Positions 43,195 through 54,933 of a stretch of DNA of 64,000 nt are shown here, piece by piece. The stretch comes from Aspidiotus rigidus (taxonomy: Eukaryota; Arthropoda; Insecta; Hemiptera; Diaspididae), in contig JAVHKY010000003.1 of NCBI GenBank assembly GCA_035079385.1, positions 17,271,001 to 17,335,000 of the forward strand. The letters are read 5' to 3'. Both the position numbers and the translations under genes were made by a program. The notes under the pieces are model-generated. The model had not been told where the DNA came from and ran no database searches. It was given only the letters and a program-made list of their open reading frames with translations. The first letter of the stretch is position 1; each line of letters starts with the position of its first letter.

Positions 43195-43870
43195 ATGTTT
43201 GACGTGAATTGAATGGGTTTTCAATAACAGCCGTCAGTGGATGAGAATTGGCTTGCACACAGCAGCCGACCCTAAACAGGATAAGGCTCAAAAATATTCT
43301 AAGTGTCTATAAAAGATACCTTTATAACAATATAATAGGAGGTGCAATCGGACTCCATCTCGAAGAACATCAAGTTTGCAGATGATGGCTGCATATGCGT
43401 CTTTTTCCTGCTCGTTGATGACTTCATTGTACATTAGTGACGTCACTCAGCATGAAAAATGCGGAATTTGAGTGCAAATGCAGCCATCAGCTGCAGACTC
43501 GATTCTATGCAAGATGGAGTGCGATTATATCTCTCGTTATACAGGGTGTCCACGTTTTCTCTGAGATTTCCTGACTTTTCCAGGTTTTCCCAGACCATAA
43601 TCTCCACTAAAAAAAAAACTTGCCTCGAACTTTTTTTTTACGTATCTCAAAAAATTTCCTGACTTTGGGTAAAATTCCCAGACTTTTCCAGGTCTCACAA
43701 AATTCCCTGACTTTTCTCCGACTTGCAGATTTTCCAGACAAGTGGACACCCTGTTATAGTATCTTATCAGCCTCATTTCATTTTTTTCGGATATGTGAAA
43801 GGGAAGAATTGTAAGAAAATAAAATATACGACTTTTTTCTTGTGGTTGTACTCAACATTAAGGGGTCACG
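43195..43870. repeat. Dispersed hairpin-repeat family, copy 2, holding a MITE
   Basis: It is homologous to 14848-15265. The hairpin arms are GGTGCAATCGGACTCCATCT (about 43344) and AAGATGGAGTGCGATTATAT (about 43511). TGACGTCA occurs at 43149-43156 and 43438-43445 next to or inside it. The MITE 43542-43753 sits in the right flank. Confidence 0.72.
43542..43753. mobile_element. MITE with CAGGGTGTCCAC ends and TTATA target duplication
   Basis: The ends CAGGGTGTCCAC and GTGGACACCCTG are perfect inverted repeats. TTATA occurs at 43537-43541 and 43754-43758. The homologous repeat at 15140-15165 has a single TTATA and no insert, an empty site. The interior has several CCTGACTTTTCCAGG-like units. Non-coding. 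Confidence 0.92.
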
Positions 43871-44734
43871 GTTGATGACGTCATAGTCTATTATACAGGA
43901 AGAGAAAGGATACAAGAAACAGGATTATTAGGGATGAAGTGAACTCGCAAATTTTGGATTCAAGGCCTAGGATTCAGGAAATTTCAGGAAAGATATGAAA
44001 CATATGAAAAACAATTTCGCATTCCGAAGCTCGAAACATCACAAGCAAGCACCAGCTTGGGAAAATTCGGGCCAGATAGCGCTGGCATCGCGCACAATTG
44101 AAGGGCGAAGTGGGTGGCAGACGGAAGGTTTTTCTTAAAGCGGTCTATGTAGAAAATTTCACGTCCTACCCATTATTTTATCTCAATTTTTTTCCTAAAT
44201 CGCATCGCTCCCAAGTTATCATGAGATTCGGTCAATCATTTTTCCTCGACTTTTCCTGGCCTTTCATCGACTTGAGATATTTTCAACAAAAAACGAATTT
44301 TTGGATTCTTGAATAACATAAGAGTGCGAAAAAAAAATAGTTTGAAAAGAATACCCATCACTCACAGATGAAATTTTTTACAATTGTTATTTTTTCCTGT
44401 CTCTTTCTAACTACCTGATCTATTTTTAAAAATCCTGTTTTTTCCAGGATTTCTTACCTCTAGACACCCTTACTCGATGAGCATTCTAATGAGAAGGCCG
44501 CCCTAATCCCGTTCACAATTTCCTCACGGATGGCTCTTAATAAATAAACCCACGACCGGCTTCCGCGGGACAAAATTGATTGAAAGGGACGAAGCTGTTC
44601 ACGGATTTGTTTACAGAGACCCATCCTATTTGCGAACAGACTATAGCGAAAGGCCGATCCGGATTATGGAGCACCGCCAGGACCATCAATATCAATACAC
44701 CGCGCTGTGGTAGTGCACTACACAGATATGTGGA
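43871..44734. other. Intergenic DNA, degenerate MITE fragment at its right part
   Basis: TTTTCCAGG and CTAGACACCC motifs at about 44230-44470 resemble the MITE at 43542-43753. No gene is recognised. Confidence 0.4.
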
Positions 44735-44775
44735 ATTGAAAAAGGGTTTTTCAATTGTACAAATCTACTTTATTA

Positions 44776-44830
44776 GTTGCTTATTCAAGAGTACTTTCGG
44801 GTGTTATCCCATCATCAGTTGTGTCGCACC
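44776..44830 (-). ncRNA. Hammerhead-like fold in inverted 5' terminus of PLE A3
   Basis: The minus strand carries an intact CUGAUGA core plus U, GGG/CCC stem II, GAAA, AGUACU and C17. Outer stem I has one mismatch (GGUGC for GUUGC), and inner stem I retains ACAA with UUGA opposite. Confidence 0.62.
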
Positions 44831-44909
44831 TCTGAAAACCCTTTTTTCAATACTAGTGCTCTACTTACACCTCACTCACTCATTGTGAGTTCCGATAATA
44901 GAACACCAG

Positions 44910-45500
44910 ACATGGTTAACGAGATTTTTAAGTTTCTGAAGACCAAGGTCAAACTAAGAGTGACACATGTGAAGATTTGGTTCAATAACGAATGCTTGAG
45001 ACGAGGCATCATTCCCAAGTATGCGACTATCAGGCTACCAGGAAACAGCGCAGCAGTGAAACGCACCAAGATGCAAGCCGAAAGATTGAGAGTGAAGAAC
45101 GAAATTGGTGAACTCTACAAGAAAGTCACCAGGCTGAATGGTCTACTGTCTGATCAATATTTCCATCTGTCCAGGTTACTCCACCCGCAAGAAGTCAAAG
45201 AAATGATGTCCGAAAAAGGAGGAAAGGGGAAGAAAGGAGAAGACTATGTGGAAAAACGAGTGGAAGCCCAAACAAAGCAGATCAAGAAGAAGCTTGCCGA
45301 ACTGACCCGGAAGAAAGAAGAAAGAAAGGAAGAGACAGCGAGAGTTGAGCACAAATTTGCTCCCAGAACCGAGAACCTATAAAGCGTCAACTTCACAGAA
45401 GAAGAAAGAAGATTGTTGGACAAAGGCATCAAGTACGTGCAGCCAGAGAGGCTGAACCAGTGTAGGCTTGAAAGCATGGCCATTAGCTGCGAATAAGTAA
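44910..45500 (+). CDS. PLE family A N-terminal domain (copy A3)
   Basis: The open frame to 45382 starts MVNEIFKFLKTKVKLRVTHV. It contains a basic coiled-coil region (EKRVEAQTKQIKKKLAELTR) and ends in a stop after RTENL. Beyond the stop the same frame reads SVNFTEEERRLLDKGIKYVQ, a segment that precedes the RT in Penelope-like proteins, then further stops before the RT at 45509. This region is missing from copies A1 and A2. Such N-terminal regions are known to be variable and of unclear function. Confidence 0.78.
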
Positions 45501-45508
45501 TCCTAACC

Positions 45509-46487
45509 ATGGAACACGACGTGAGACCAGAAGCCCGGACTAAAATTGGGAAAGTGCTGTTGGACATCAAAGAGGATATGTGCCGAACCTATGACAGAAC
45601 GCAAGTAATGCAGAGGAAGGTCACAAACCCACAAAATAAGATCCGACAGAACAACCTGATTTTGACAAAGGCGGACAAGGGCAGCACGGTAGTGGTAATG
45701 GAGAAGGAGGACTACACCCAAAAAGTGGATGGATACTAAGAGCTGGCAAGAGACCCAACACGGAAATACCAAGATGACCTGAAAGCTGTGTTGAAACGGA
45801 ACAATGTACCCGGCAACGGAAGGACGCTTGAGATGAACCCGGTTGCACCAAAACTCAAGGGGCTTGTAAAACTCCACAAAGCGAACCGTCCGATGAGACC
45901 CCTGGTCAACAGCATTCAATCACCATGCTACAAGATAGCAAAGATCGTAGCCACATTCCTGAAAGAAAACTACCAGTTTGCACCCAGACGAAGTATCAGA
46001 AACAACGGAGAGCTGATTGAGCAACTGGACAAGTTGGAAATCAGGAGTAACGACAAGCTGATATCCTTTGATGTGACTAATATGTTTGGTACCATACCGA
46101 AGGAGGAACTTCTCACCCTGCTCAAAAGCAACAGATACCATGGGAACCCCGATGGGTCGAAGTACACCAACATAGTGGAGGAGATCTTGAGCCAGAATTA
46201 CTGCCGCTTCAATGACAGGTTCTACAGTCAGGAAAGGGGGACTTGCGATGGGATCACCGCGGTCACCAATACTGGCGGAGATATTCATGAATGATATGGA
46301 AAACAAGATATTGAAGGACAGCAAGTTCAGAAACTCGATCAAACACTGGGCCAGATATGTAGATGATATCCTAATTGTGTGGTCAGGCACTGATAGACAG
46401 GTGGATCTATTCCTTTCAGAAATGAACACGATGAATGAGAGCATCAAATTCACAGTAGAAAAAGGCAAAGAGTTGCGACACAAGTGA
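45509..46487 (+). pseudogene. PLE family A reverse transcriptase (copy A3, stop and frameshift, C-terminally deleted)
   Basis: It is similar to the RT of copy A2. It has an in-frame stop at about 45739 (VDGY*ELARDPTRKY), FDVTNMFGTIP (motif A), and a one-base insertion at about 46240 in CAGGAAAGGGGGAC that shifts into GLAMGSPRSPILAEIFMNDM. ARYVDDILIVW (motif C) remains in that frame. Coding ends at VEKGK, where the deletion joins the 3' terminus. Motif B has Arg in place of Leu (SPRSPI). Not functional. Confidence 0.9.
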
Positions 46488-46525
46488 TGATGGGATAACA
46501 CCCGAAAGTACTCTGAATAAGCAAC
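46472..46525 (+). ncRNA. Hammerhead-like fold in 3' end of PLE A3 (decayed)
   Basis: The outer stem I GUUGC/GCAAC, GGG/CCC, GAAA and AGUACU are kept. The core reads GUGAUGA (C3 changed to G), and inner stem I is weakened (UGAAU in place of UUGUAU). Likely inactive. Confidence 0.6.
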
Positions 46526-46620
46526 TAATAAAGTAGATTTGTACAATTGAAAAACCCTTTTTCAATACTAGTGCTCTACTTACACCTCACTCACTCATTA
46601 TGAGTTCCGAGATATGTGGA

Positions 46621-47107
46621 AGGTCAACTTATTGAACAATGAGTCTTCGACTTTTCTTTTTGATTCGTACAATATGAAAGGGCATTTCTAATTTTGCAAC
46701 AAAGCTTCAAGCTGATGTTCGAACCCATGTAAAATGGCACTTTCTATCCCATGAATTAATTGTTTGATAATGCGGTCGAATCAACTATCAATAATTTTTT
46801 CAATATCGTCTGTCCCCTTCACCCAAATTTTCTCTGTCCAAGATAATACTCCGAATTTCCCATCCTCAAATCATCTTTTGATTCGATCTTCAACATCACC
46901 AGAGGATTTTAAAACCGACGACTAAGCGGAGCGTACCACCCCTCAGTCAATCATAGAAGACGCGAATTTAGGGAATTTATTGTCAAACGTGTTGCATCCA
47001 TCCAGGAAATAATATCTATCGTTCTGTAAACGACAAAAGTAATCGTTGGAACTGATAACGTGTAAGAGGAAATGAGAATAAAAAGGTGGTCGAAAAGAGT
47101 AAAATTC
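46621..47107. other. Intergenic DNA, nothing recognised
   Basis: There are no ORFs with domains and no clear repeat borders. Confidence 0.5.
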
Positions 47108-47572
47108 AGATTTATCTTAATCGATTTTTAATAGACACAATAAACGATAAGACGGGTGAACCCCGGTCTAGAATGTATTCACCCATATTTCAATTAATGA
47201 AATCCAACGTGCCGTTTCCGAGATAAGAGTGATAAACCCTTGAACTTATTCGTCGATATCGAGAAGTGAATGAAATTCGTCGCGTCATTTATATAGGTTG
47301 AATGATACCCGTCACGTGTTTGCGAAGTTACGTCAGAAAAATTTTCTCAAATTCAATATAATTTACAAACCAAACAAGATAAGACGGGTAAAACCTAGTC
47401 TCTAACGTATTCACCTATATTATGCGATCATGAATGAACCCTGCGGTTTCCATGATAAGACCGATAAAATCTTGAACTTGTTACTAATATCGAAATGAAA
47501 TTCATGAGGCCGTTTATAGGACATAGGATGATATTTGGCGCGTGTCCTCAAAGACGAAAGAAAAATCGACCC
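47108..47572. repeat. Two-copy tandem duplication, about 235-bp unit
   Basis: 47108-47335 and 47345-47572 share GATAAGACGGGTGAACCCC / GATAAGACGGGTAAAACCT, GTATTCACCCATATT / GTATTCACCTATATT, and AACTTATTCG / AACTTGTTAC in the same order. The copies are well diverged. Confidence 0.75.
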
Positions 47573-49449
47573 CTTCGCACTATCTCAAGTGAGGACAACT
47601 CAACTTGCCCGATCTATCGCTAGCAAGGGAGTCGTGAATTCCGTCTTCAATCATACCACAGTTTGAAGAAAAGCCTTCTACAAAAATAAAGAGGAACTTG
47701 ACCTCGGAAATAAAATTGGATTTACATTTCAAGGCAACTTTCAGATGATTTTTACGGTATTCAAGCTCAATGAAGTCGCTCTGGGTTCATCTTTTATCCA
47801 GAGTCGAGAAAATCCGTTCAATGAAATCAAGAACTTCACTGGGAACCGGGGCGAAGGTTGATTTTTTTCACTTCTTCCATAAAGGTAGCTATTGTCCGGC
47901 GAGTACAATGCATTCGATTCAACAACTTATGCATCATGCTTCGATTGTTTTGTTATGAAACGATGACGGAAAACTTGAAAAGACGCAAAACATCTTCAAA
48001 AAATTTGACACGTCATCGAAGAGTATCCTAAACTAACGATGACCCAATTTTACGGAAAGTTTTTACAATTCTTTAAATCAAATACGATTAAGTCGTCACA
48101 AGCAGAAATATAAGATTTCAATAAGACACTAAGCCACTAACGGGACTTTTCTTCTTTTTTTTCTCCCCTCAAATAAACTGCGGTCAATAGAATAATTAAT
48201 TCAGCTTATCATCATCATGATTATACAAAACAAATTTTTATTCAAATCGATTAATAATTTTAATGCTCGTTCTTTTTTCTACTTGTCGAGAAAGAAGTCT
48301 TTTCCCCGAATTTACCTCGACCAATAAAAGAGATAAGCAAAAGGTAAGAAGAGAGCGAGAGAAGAGAAAAAAAAAGAACTTCGCAGGAGACATATAATGA
48401 CAAAGGCGCCGAGGGATGATAAAAATTAAAAATACCAAAATTAAGCGGAAGTCGCAGATGAATAAAACCGAAGACCTACTAAAACCAGGCCAAGAAATAA
48501 AAAAGAAGAATTAAAAGCGCATTATCATCCATCCGAAGGATGAGGGAAACGCGTGACAACAGACGAGACCCTTAAAATTCCATGTTCATCTATCAATTCA
48601 TAGGTATCATCATTCTAAAACAGTAGAAGTAGGTTTGAAGAGTTAAACATGCTATATGGTGTCGCTAGGTAATTTTCCGTACCCTTTGACCGCTTAGATA
48701 TCTATCAATCGTGTAGACGAGGGGACCTTTTTCTTGAAATACATTTTCATCATTAATTTTTGGCGTCATCTCTAGGCAAACCATCTATTTCAAGGGTAAA
48801 CTTTGCCGTAAAATTAGGGTTTCATGGTTGCATAGTCAAATTTCGCGAGCTACCGTTTCCATGGTTTTTGGGTCCGGTAAAACGAAATCAGAAGAATTCA
48901 AATCTGTGACTTATAAAATTCTTCTTGAACCCGATTTCTCTGACTTGTCCACGACTCTTCTCGGATATCCTCAATTTCTATTAGTGGCTAAACTGGATGG
49001 TCTTGATAAAATTTCCCCGACTTTCATCAATTTCCTCAAGATTCAACGACTTCTACGGAGCGAAGGGGCTACCCTAAGTTGCCATCAAAAGCAAAACCAG
49101 TTCTAATTTTGTCGTTCAATTCTTTTCTGACAAAAATTCATGGCGTTTTTTTCTCGACTTCCGTGGTCTACATGCAAAAATCGTGACCCACTGGAGCCTG
49201 TGTAACCGCTCACCACCACCCTGAAATTGCACAACATCCGGGAATCAAAAGTCAACAGACTCAGCCTAGCCAATGTTCTCGGAAATAGACTGTTTCCTCC
49301 CACGCTCATTCTATCTTCTATTCCAATCAATAAATGCACTTCGAATTCGAAACGAGAACAGTTCTCTATATCTAACCAAAAAAGCTTTCATACGACAATC
49401 GCAACTAGAATCGTTGTGATACTGACATCAGCCACATACTAATGTTTTT
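47573..49449. other. Intergenic DNA, nothing recognised
   Basis: There are short ORFs only. An AG-rich patch lies at 48330-48375. No recognisable gene or element. Confidence 0.5.
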
Positions 49450-49853
49450 GGGGGCGTCCATAAATTACGTGAGGTCTTTTTTTTTGGGGGGGGGGAGGGG
49501 ATCCAGTCAAGTCTCACCAAAACTCGCGTGAGGGGGAGGAGGGGTGCCGACAAATGTCATGTAATTTTTTTCTCATACAAATACATTCTAAAATATTGCC
49601 AAACTGGCTTAAATTTAATAAAAACTAGTCCTTTTTGAATAGGTATAAAATGTAATCAAGAAAATTACGTTTTTTTAATAGATAAACGCAATTAAGCACA
49701 GATAAACGTATTAAAAGCAAAAGTACACATTTTGGAAAATCTCACGCGAGATAAGAAGGGGGAGGGAGGGGGTCAAGGCAAATCTCACCATATCTCACCA
49801 AGGGGCGGTCGAAAAATCACAAAAATCGCCTCACGTAATTTATGGACGCCCCC
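49450..49853. mobile_element. MITE (404 bp) with GGGGGCGTCCATAAATTACG ends
   Basis: The left end GGGGGCGTCCATAAATTACG followed by TGAGG is inverted at 49829-49853. Subterminal G-rich and CTCACCAAAA/ATCTCACC motifs are present. This terminal sequence is common in insect genomes. Non-coding; the target duplication was not resolved. Confidence 0.88.
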
Positions 49854-52002
49854 TTTACACTTCGTTCATCTCATCAATTGTCATTCGACACTTAGGGCCA
49901 GTGGTAAAAATGTTTCAAACGGAGTTCAACCGTTCTTTAATCCATTGAAACCCAGTTTAGAATCCGTCACGTCAGTTAGTACAACTTACTGGCCCTAAAT
50001 TAGAAGTAAGTCAATATCTTCCCATCATGTACTTCCTAACGCCGGACGAGGCGTTATCTTACACATCAATGTAATCATACAACCCCTATTCCGAGTTACC
50101 TTACTTTCAGAAGGTCTCCTAAAGGACAAGTTATTCATTTTTTAGGATTACTGACGTAAAGAATGGTACGCACGAATTAATGAAGCACTACTGTAAGGAG
50201 ATACCGACATCAGATACGCCAAATACCGTAAACATATTTCCGCCGATAAAAACCTAATACAAGACCTCGAACGCAAATCCGTTTTAAAAATCAGAATTCG
50301 AAGAAATGGCGAGACCATGACCTATTAATACTTTTTCTTCACGTAAATTAGTAACTAGACTAAATCGACAGCGTGGCTACTTCAATCTGAATTCCCCTGA
50401 TTTTTCCACGACATTTCCCAGACCCTTCTTCGATTTTTCCAGAACTCGTATTTTCTCTTTTTTCCTGACTGTTTGCCATTCCCTGGAACTGAATAGCTTG
50501 ATAGGATCTGATTTTTCGAAATGCTTTGATTGACTCTCCTGCGGAACCAAAGGAAATTTTCTAGAAAAGTGGTCATCCCTTAAACAAACGGATGTTGAAT
50601 ACTACCGCCCCCAGCAGAAAAAAAACAGCCATTCTGAAGAGAAATTCTCGAAAAACTCGGGAGTAAATTGGGAGTTCCAAGTAGCCTCACGTAAGTTGAA
50701 GGTGTATGAGCCTAAAAATTGTCTGATCCTACAGCTCTCTCGGCGGTGAAAATGGAAATTGTCTCAAGATTTAACTGAAATAAATCCGAAAAATTGAGTT
50801 ACAACTGAATCATCTTTTCTGGTCGTTTTCTCACGTACCAAAGACGGCAGTTACTTTCACATTTGCATCCACTCAGGGTATTTTGGTTACTCATCACTCA
50901 CACGTTATGCTTCAGTAAGGCATAATATTCTCGTTGAGTCTAAAAAGAATATCACTCGCCTTCGTACAAACACCATGAAGTAAGAAATATTAGTCCTCAT
51001 CCAAAAACAATGGCAGGAAGCGAAAAATTATCAGAAAGTAGCGAGTGCTAGCTTGGATGTCAATAAAGCTATCAAGCTGGACCGAAAGGACAATCAATAC
51101 AACTCAGCAAGTAGAGAGGAAGATTGACAAGCTCCATTCATAAATCAAATCATGCGGTTATACACGACAAAATACCACCTTCTTTTGTAACTACTATCTA
51201 ACGTCTAGGTTACAGCGCCAAGATATGCAAATACACTACAGACTTTAGAACGGCTAGAATAATCACACAAGTCGAGTAAATTAGTGAGAAGGAACGCATC
51301 CAAATATCATTACCGATCATGTCAAAAACATTCAAAACATTAATTCTGAAGTGAAGAAAATCTATTGTTCCTCATGACCTATCGGAGAATCACTGATGGA
51401 GAAGAAAGAAAAACGGACTAGTATTTCAGATAACTCTTCAATATCATCACACAGTAACTCTCCAATAGTCTGAGGCTTAAGATCAGCAGAAATCGCATTT
51501 GGAAGGTTTTTCTATGTGACACCGAAGGAGTGACCAAAAACTAATCATATGCGCAAAAAACTCAAAAGCTTTGGAAAACGTATGTATTAGTCGACATTTC
51601 GACTACCTCGTGGTCTTCTACAAGACAAACTCTATAGGATGACCCCAAAGAAGCGCCTGAGCATCTAGCTCAATCCCCATACACAAGAAAACAAAAACAA
51701 AATCTGGTAAAGAGTACTTTCATTGCTCAACAGAAATTTTTGAGTTGTTCGACCTCTTTCCAAGATCTAGACTATTTTCACATCTGAAAAATAGTCGAGT
51801 CTATATTTTGGAGAAAGTGGTCTAGCTGACGATTCAATCGATGATGGGACTGTCGCTGACATAGTCCGCGTTCTTTTACGATAAGTAGCATGAAATAATT
51901 TCATGAATCATTCAGTTTGAAAGTATGTAATTACACGGATACAATGTACGATTTTAGCACAAACGATGAGACCAGGGCCTGAATCGTAGGATTTTTGAAT
52001 GA
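49854..52002. other. Intergenic DNA with a degenerate MITE at about 50380-50583
   Basis: 50380-50583 has CCTGATTTTTCCACGACATT at the left and AAAAGTGGTCATCCC at the right. It resembles a decayed version of the CAGGGTGTCCAC element. The rest holds no recognisable gene. Confidence 0.45.
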
Positions 52003-52364
52003 CAGGGTGTCTGTAGTCGACATTAGTTGACCTTTTTTCGATATTTTATTTGACCCTAAAAAATATCGAACTTCTCCCCCCCCCCCTCTCCAAACTAATA
52101 TTGTAATTTCGGTATTTTTTTATTCGTTTGCAAGAATTAACATTTTATTGAGAAAAGTGTCATTTGAAAAGTCAGAAGTTTGTCGATTATACCATGATAT
52201 TGTGCATATAGGAAGACATGTGAAAAACATTCTTTATACAAAATTCTGCATTTTTTGGCTTTTTAGTTGACCTACGGCTAGAAAAGTTGACTTCACTTGA
52301 CTTAGTTGACCATGTTTCAAAACAGTTGACTTTAATTGACTTAGTTGACCTGGTAGACACCCTG
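52003..52364. mobile_element. MITE with CAGGGTGTC ends and TTGAC-rich subtermini
   Basis: The left end is CAGGGTGTCTGTAGTCGACA and the right end GGTAGACACCCTG, imperfect inverted repeats. Both sides are filled with AGTTGACCT/ACTTGACTT units. It is related to the outer element at 60919-62854. Non-coding. Confidence 0.8.
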
Positions 52365-53237
52365 TATGAGTGATGGACACCCTAGTATCGAGAGTAGATC
52401 GATTGCCCTACTCTTGGAGCTTGGTTCAATTGCAGGTTAGAATAAAAGAATTTTCCTGCTCTCTAGATACTTTAGCGACCACAAAATTCATTTCACGTAC
52501 AAGACGAACCTGAACAGTTACGAAACGATCAGAAAAGTCTAGAAACTTGATATTAGAAACGTAGCAATGAAAAATTCGCTGTACAATCAAAGTCTCCTTC
52601 CCTCTAGCAGGTCTACCCTTTCTTCTTCAATCTCTGGCCTTCAAACAAGGGCATTTGAAATGAGCGTCCTCTCAATCAGTAGCCTGTAGGGGATAGCAGC
52701 GTGCATCTATCCGAATAGCAAACTGAAGAATCGAGACTTCATCAGGGACTATACAAGACTTGACTCACACAAAAACTTTTTCTCTCTCATCTCTCCTCAA
52801 AATTCAGTAAGGGGACACACCTCATTACATCAATTTTCAGCGGGGAAGCCACCATCTCTATTGTTAGAGGACTTGAAATATTTTTAACCATCGAGCTATA
52901 CTTACACATGAGGAGAAACTTGAGACTTTAGGACTTGAGGGATGACGTTATCACCCTGAATTAGAAAAATTTTTCTAGGCTAGATATTATAGAAATCTGT
53001 CTTCTGAGCTACATCAAGTTCAAAGAGAGCCTTCAGGAGATATTTTTTATTCTGTATCGTACAACATGATAAATACGTGTATTGAGGTGTAGTATAGATA
53101 AAACGGATTGCTAAGCATATCAATATTCACTTTCACACAGCCAAAGCCTCCTTTACAGCAACTTTCTTCTTCCAAAGATAAGCTCGCTTTCTTCAGGCCT
53201 CGCGTTCTCTTTTCACCAAGACTTTAACGAAAACTCA
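52365..53237. other. Intergenic DNA, nothing recognised
   Basis: There is only a weak foldback-like unit near 52865-52925 (CATCGAGCTATACTTACAC). No gene. Confidence 0.4.
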
Positions 53238-53598
53238 CGGGTTCTTTAACAGAGTTTATTGACGGGTGGCACGGAACCTGTTTTGTGGGACAGGTGGGAT
53301 CTGAAAAATGTACTAGGCGGACCTACGACGCCATCCAATTGTGACGTCACAGGCCCGGATTTTGAAGCTATATACAATTGGAGGGGAACTTGAAAAAATT
53401 GATCTATGACGTCATCAGAGCGTGACGACACAAAACTGACTTTCGAGATCCTCAAAATGTGACGTCACGGGACCTACCTCCAAGCTATACAAGAAAGGAG
53501 GGGGACTTATGAAAATTTCGAGCTCCGAGCATTGCCGGTCCGCTGGACGGCGGACGTTTTTCCCGGAAATCCTCCTGATAAAATAAGTTCTTTGTTGA
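53238..53598 (+). mobile_element. Foldback-family element (short copy) with three CRE palindromes
   Basis: The left end is CTCACGGGTTCTTTAACAGA, then GGCACGGAACCTGTTTTGTG. The right end is GGACGGCGGACGTTTTTCCC, then TGATAAAATAAGTTCTTTGT. TGACGTCA occurs at 53342, 53407 and 53460. It has the same layout as the 15.5 and 61-62.7 kb copies. Confidence 0.75.
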
Positions 53599-53601
53599 AA
53601 C

Positions 53602-54018
53602 ATATCGTCGTTGGATCGGAAAAAACCTCCTATGTGGCAAAAATACTTTGGAAACGTCTCATTAAATGTGGAAAAGCTTCTTTGATACAGTAGTAACAAA
53701 AAATTTTCAAAAATTCTCTGAAATACGGCGGTATTGGGCGATAAATGCACATAGGAGGAATTCCTGCGGCCTTAAATATTGCACATAAGACGTTTGCTCT
53801 GGACATAGGAGGAATTCCTGGCCCTAAAAATTACACATAAGGGGTTTTCTCTGCACATAGGAGGTATTCAAAATCGCTCCTACCGGCGTAATTTTGAACT
53901 AAGCACATTGGGGATTTTTCCAGTCGATGCGCCTTAAAATTCCACGTCCAACCATATAAAAAAGTGCATTTCTCAAAAAATGGCACGTAGGAGGTTTTTT
54001 CCGATCCAACGACGATAT
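53602..54018. mobile_element. MITE (417 bp) with long inverted ends and internal CACATAGGAGG repeats
   Basis: The termini start ATATCGTCGTTGGATCGGAA and continue AAAACCTCC. They are inverted at 53984-54018 (35 bp, one or two mismatches). Inside, CACATAGGAGGAATTCCTG-like units recur about every 50 bp. No transposase. It abuts the foldback element on its left. Confidence 0.85.
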
Positions 54019-54729
54019 TCCAATCGGTTTCGTACTTCTCGGCGACCTAATAAGTCTGCTCACTCCAACATAAAGAAAACAAAAATAAGACAATTATAGT
54101 TGCTTTCTACAGGGCCGCAAAGCTTGCAGGTTCCCCACTCTCAATTTTCCTTTTTTTCAATTTAGAAAATTACGATTTTAGGATAGTTTTTGGAAGCTGT
54201 TGGGACGAATTCCAAGGTGTACATGCCGAGACTTTTCCGGGATTTCGGGGGTTTCCAAGCGCGGTCGACACCCTGAATAGCAACCCTTATCCTTCACGAA
54301 GTCGTCTAGGACAGACCATCAGACCCACGATCCACATTATCACAGCACAGTCTATTATTTGGCGTTACTGCAACTAATGAAGGACTCTACGCAACAACAT
54401 GGCCCACCATTGCTATCAATGTTGAATATTCACGTCGAGTTTGCCCGTTTTCAAGTGGATACTAACAAACAATAGATAGGTCAAGTACTCTGTAACAAGG
54501 AAACTTGGATCATCGCCTCGGGAAGTAAATTGAAGAAAGATGTCGCCGGTCAAAAGTGTGACTTGGAAAATTTTGACCTCGGAAAAAATTCGAATATTAT
54601 TAAAAGCTGTACCTATCTGATGGAAGGAAACTTGGAAAAACATGGACTTTCGAGCCTAAACTCCCTCGGAGGTGAGGAACAAAGTTTAATCTTTATTTAG
54701 AAAAATTATTAACAGAGAAACCCCCATAA
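54019..54729. other. Intergenic DNA with foldback-family terminus at its right edge
   Basis: At 54715-54742 lies CCCCCATAAAACAGGTTCCT, the foldback terminus into which the PLE B dimer inserted. No gene is recognised. Confidence 0.5.
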
Positions 54730-54835
54730 AACAGGTTCCTTGAATCGATATGTTGTTTTAATTTATGGTTATTCATATTACACAAGAGGAGTGTACACCC
54801 GAAGGTGTAGCAAATTATATTGAACCACAAGAATA

Positions 54836-54896
54836 TCAGCCGCTAAACGTTTTCGGTTAAACAACTATCATCGGAGCGTAAACGAAAGCGACTGAT
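54836..54896 (-). ncRNA. Hammerhead-like fold in 3' end of PLE B2
   Basis: The minus strand has stem I CGCU/AGCG, core CCGAUGA plus U, stem II GUU/AAC with one outer mismatch, GAAA, a stem III A-U pair capped by ACGU, and U17. A possible outer helix is AUCAG/CUGAU. Confidence 0.65.
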
Positions 54897-54933
54897 CCAA
54901 CATCAACAAAGACAGAGGGAGTTAACCAGAAGA

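Larger units (their letters stand above)
44735..46609 (+). mobile_element. Penelope-like element family A, copy A3, complete borders, internal deletion
   Basis: The flanking 11-mer AGATATGTGGA at 44724-44734 and 46610-46620 is a perfect target duplication. The order is an inverted terminal segment (44735-44828), a direct terminal segment (44829-44898), the N-terminal domain, the RT up to motif C, then an abrupt join at about 46469 to the 3' terminal region. The deletion removes the post-RT and GIY-YIG part. It gives the best view of the family's left end. Confidence 0.92.
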
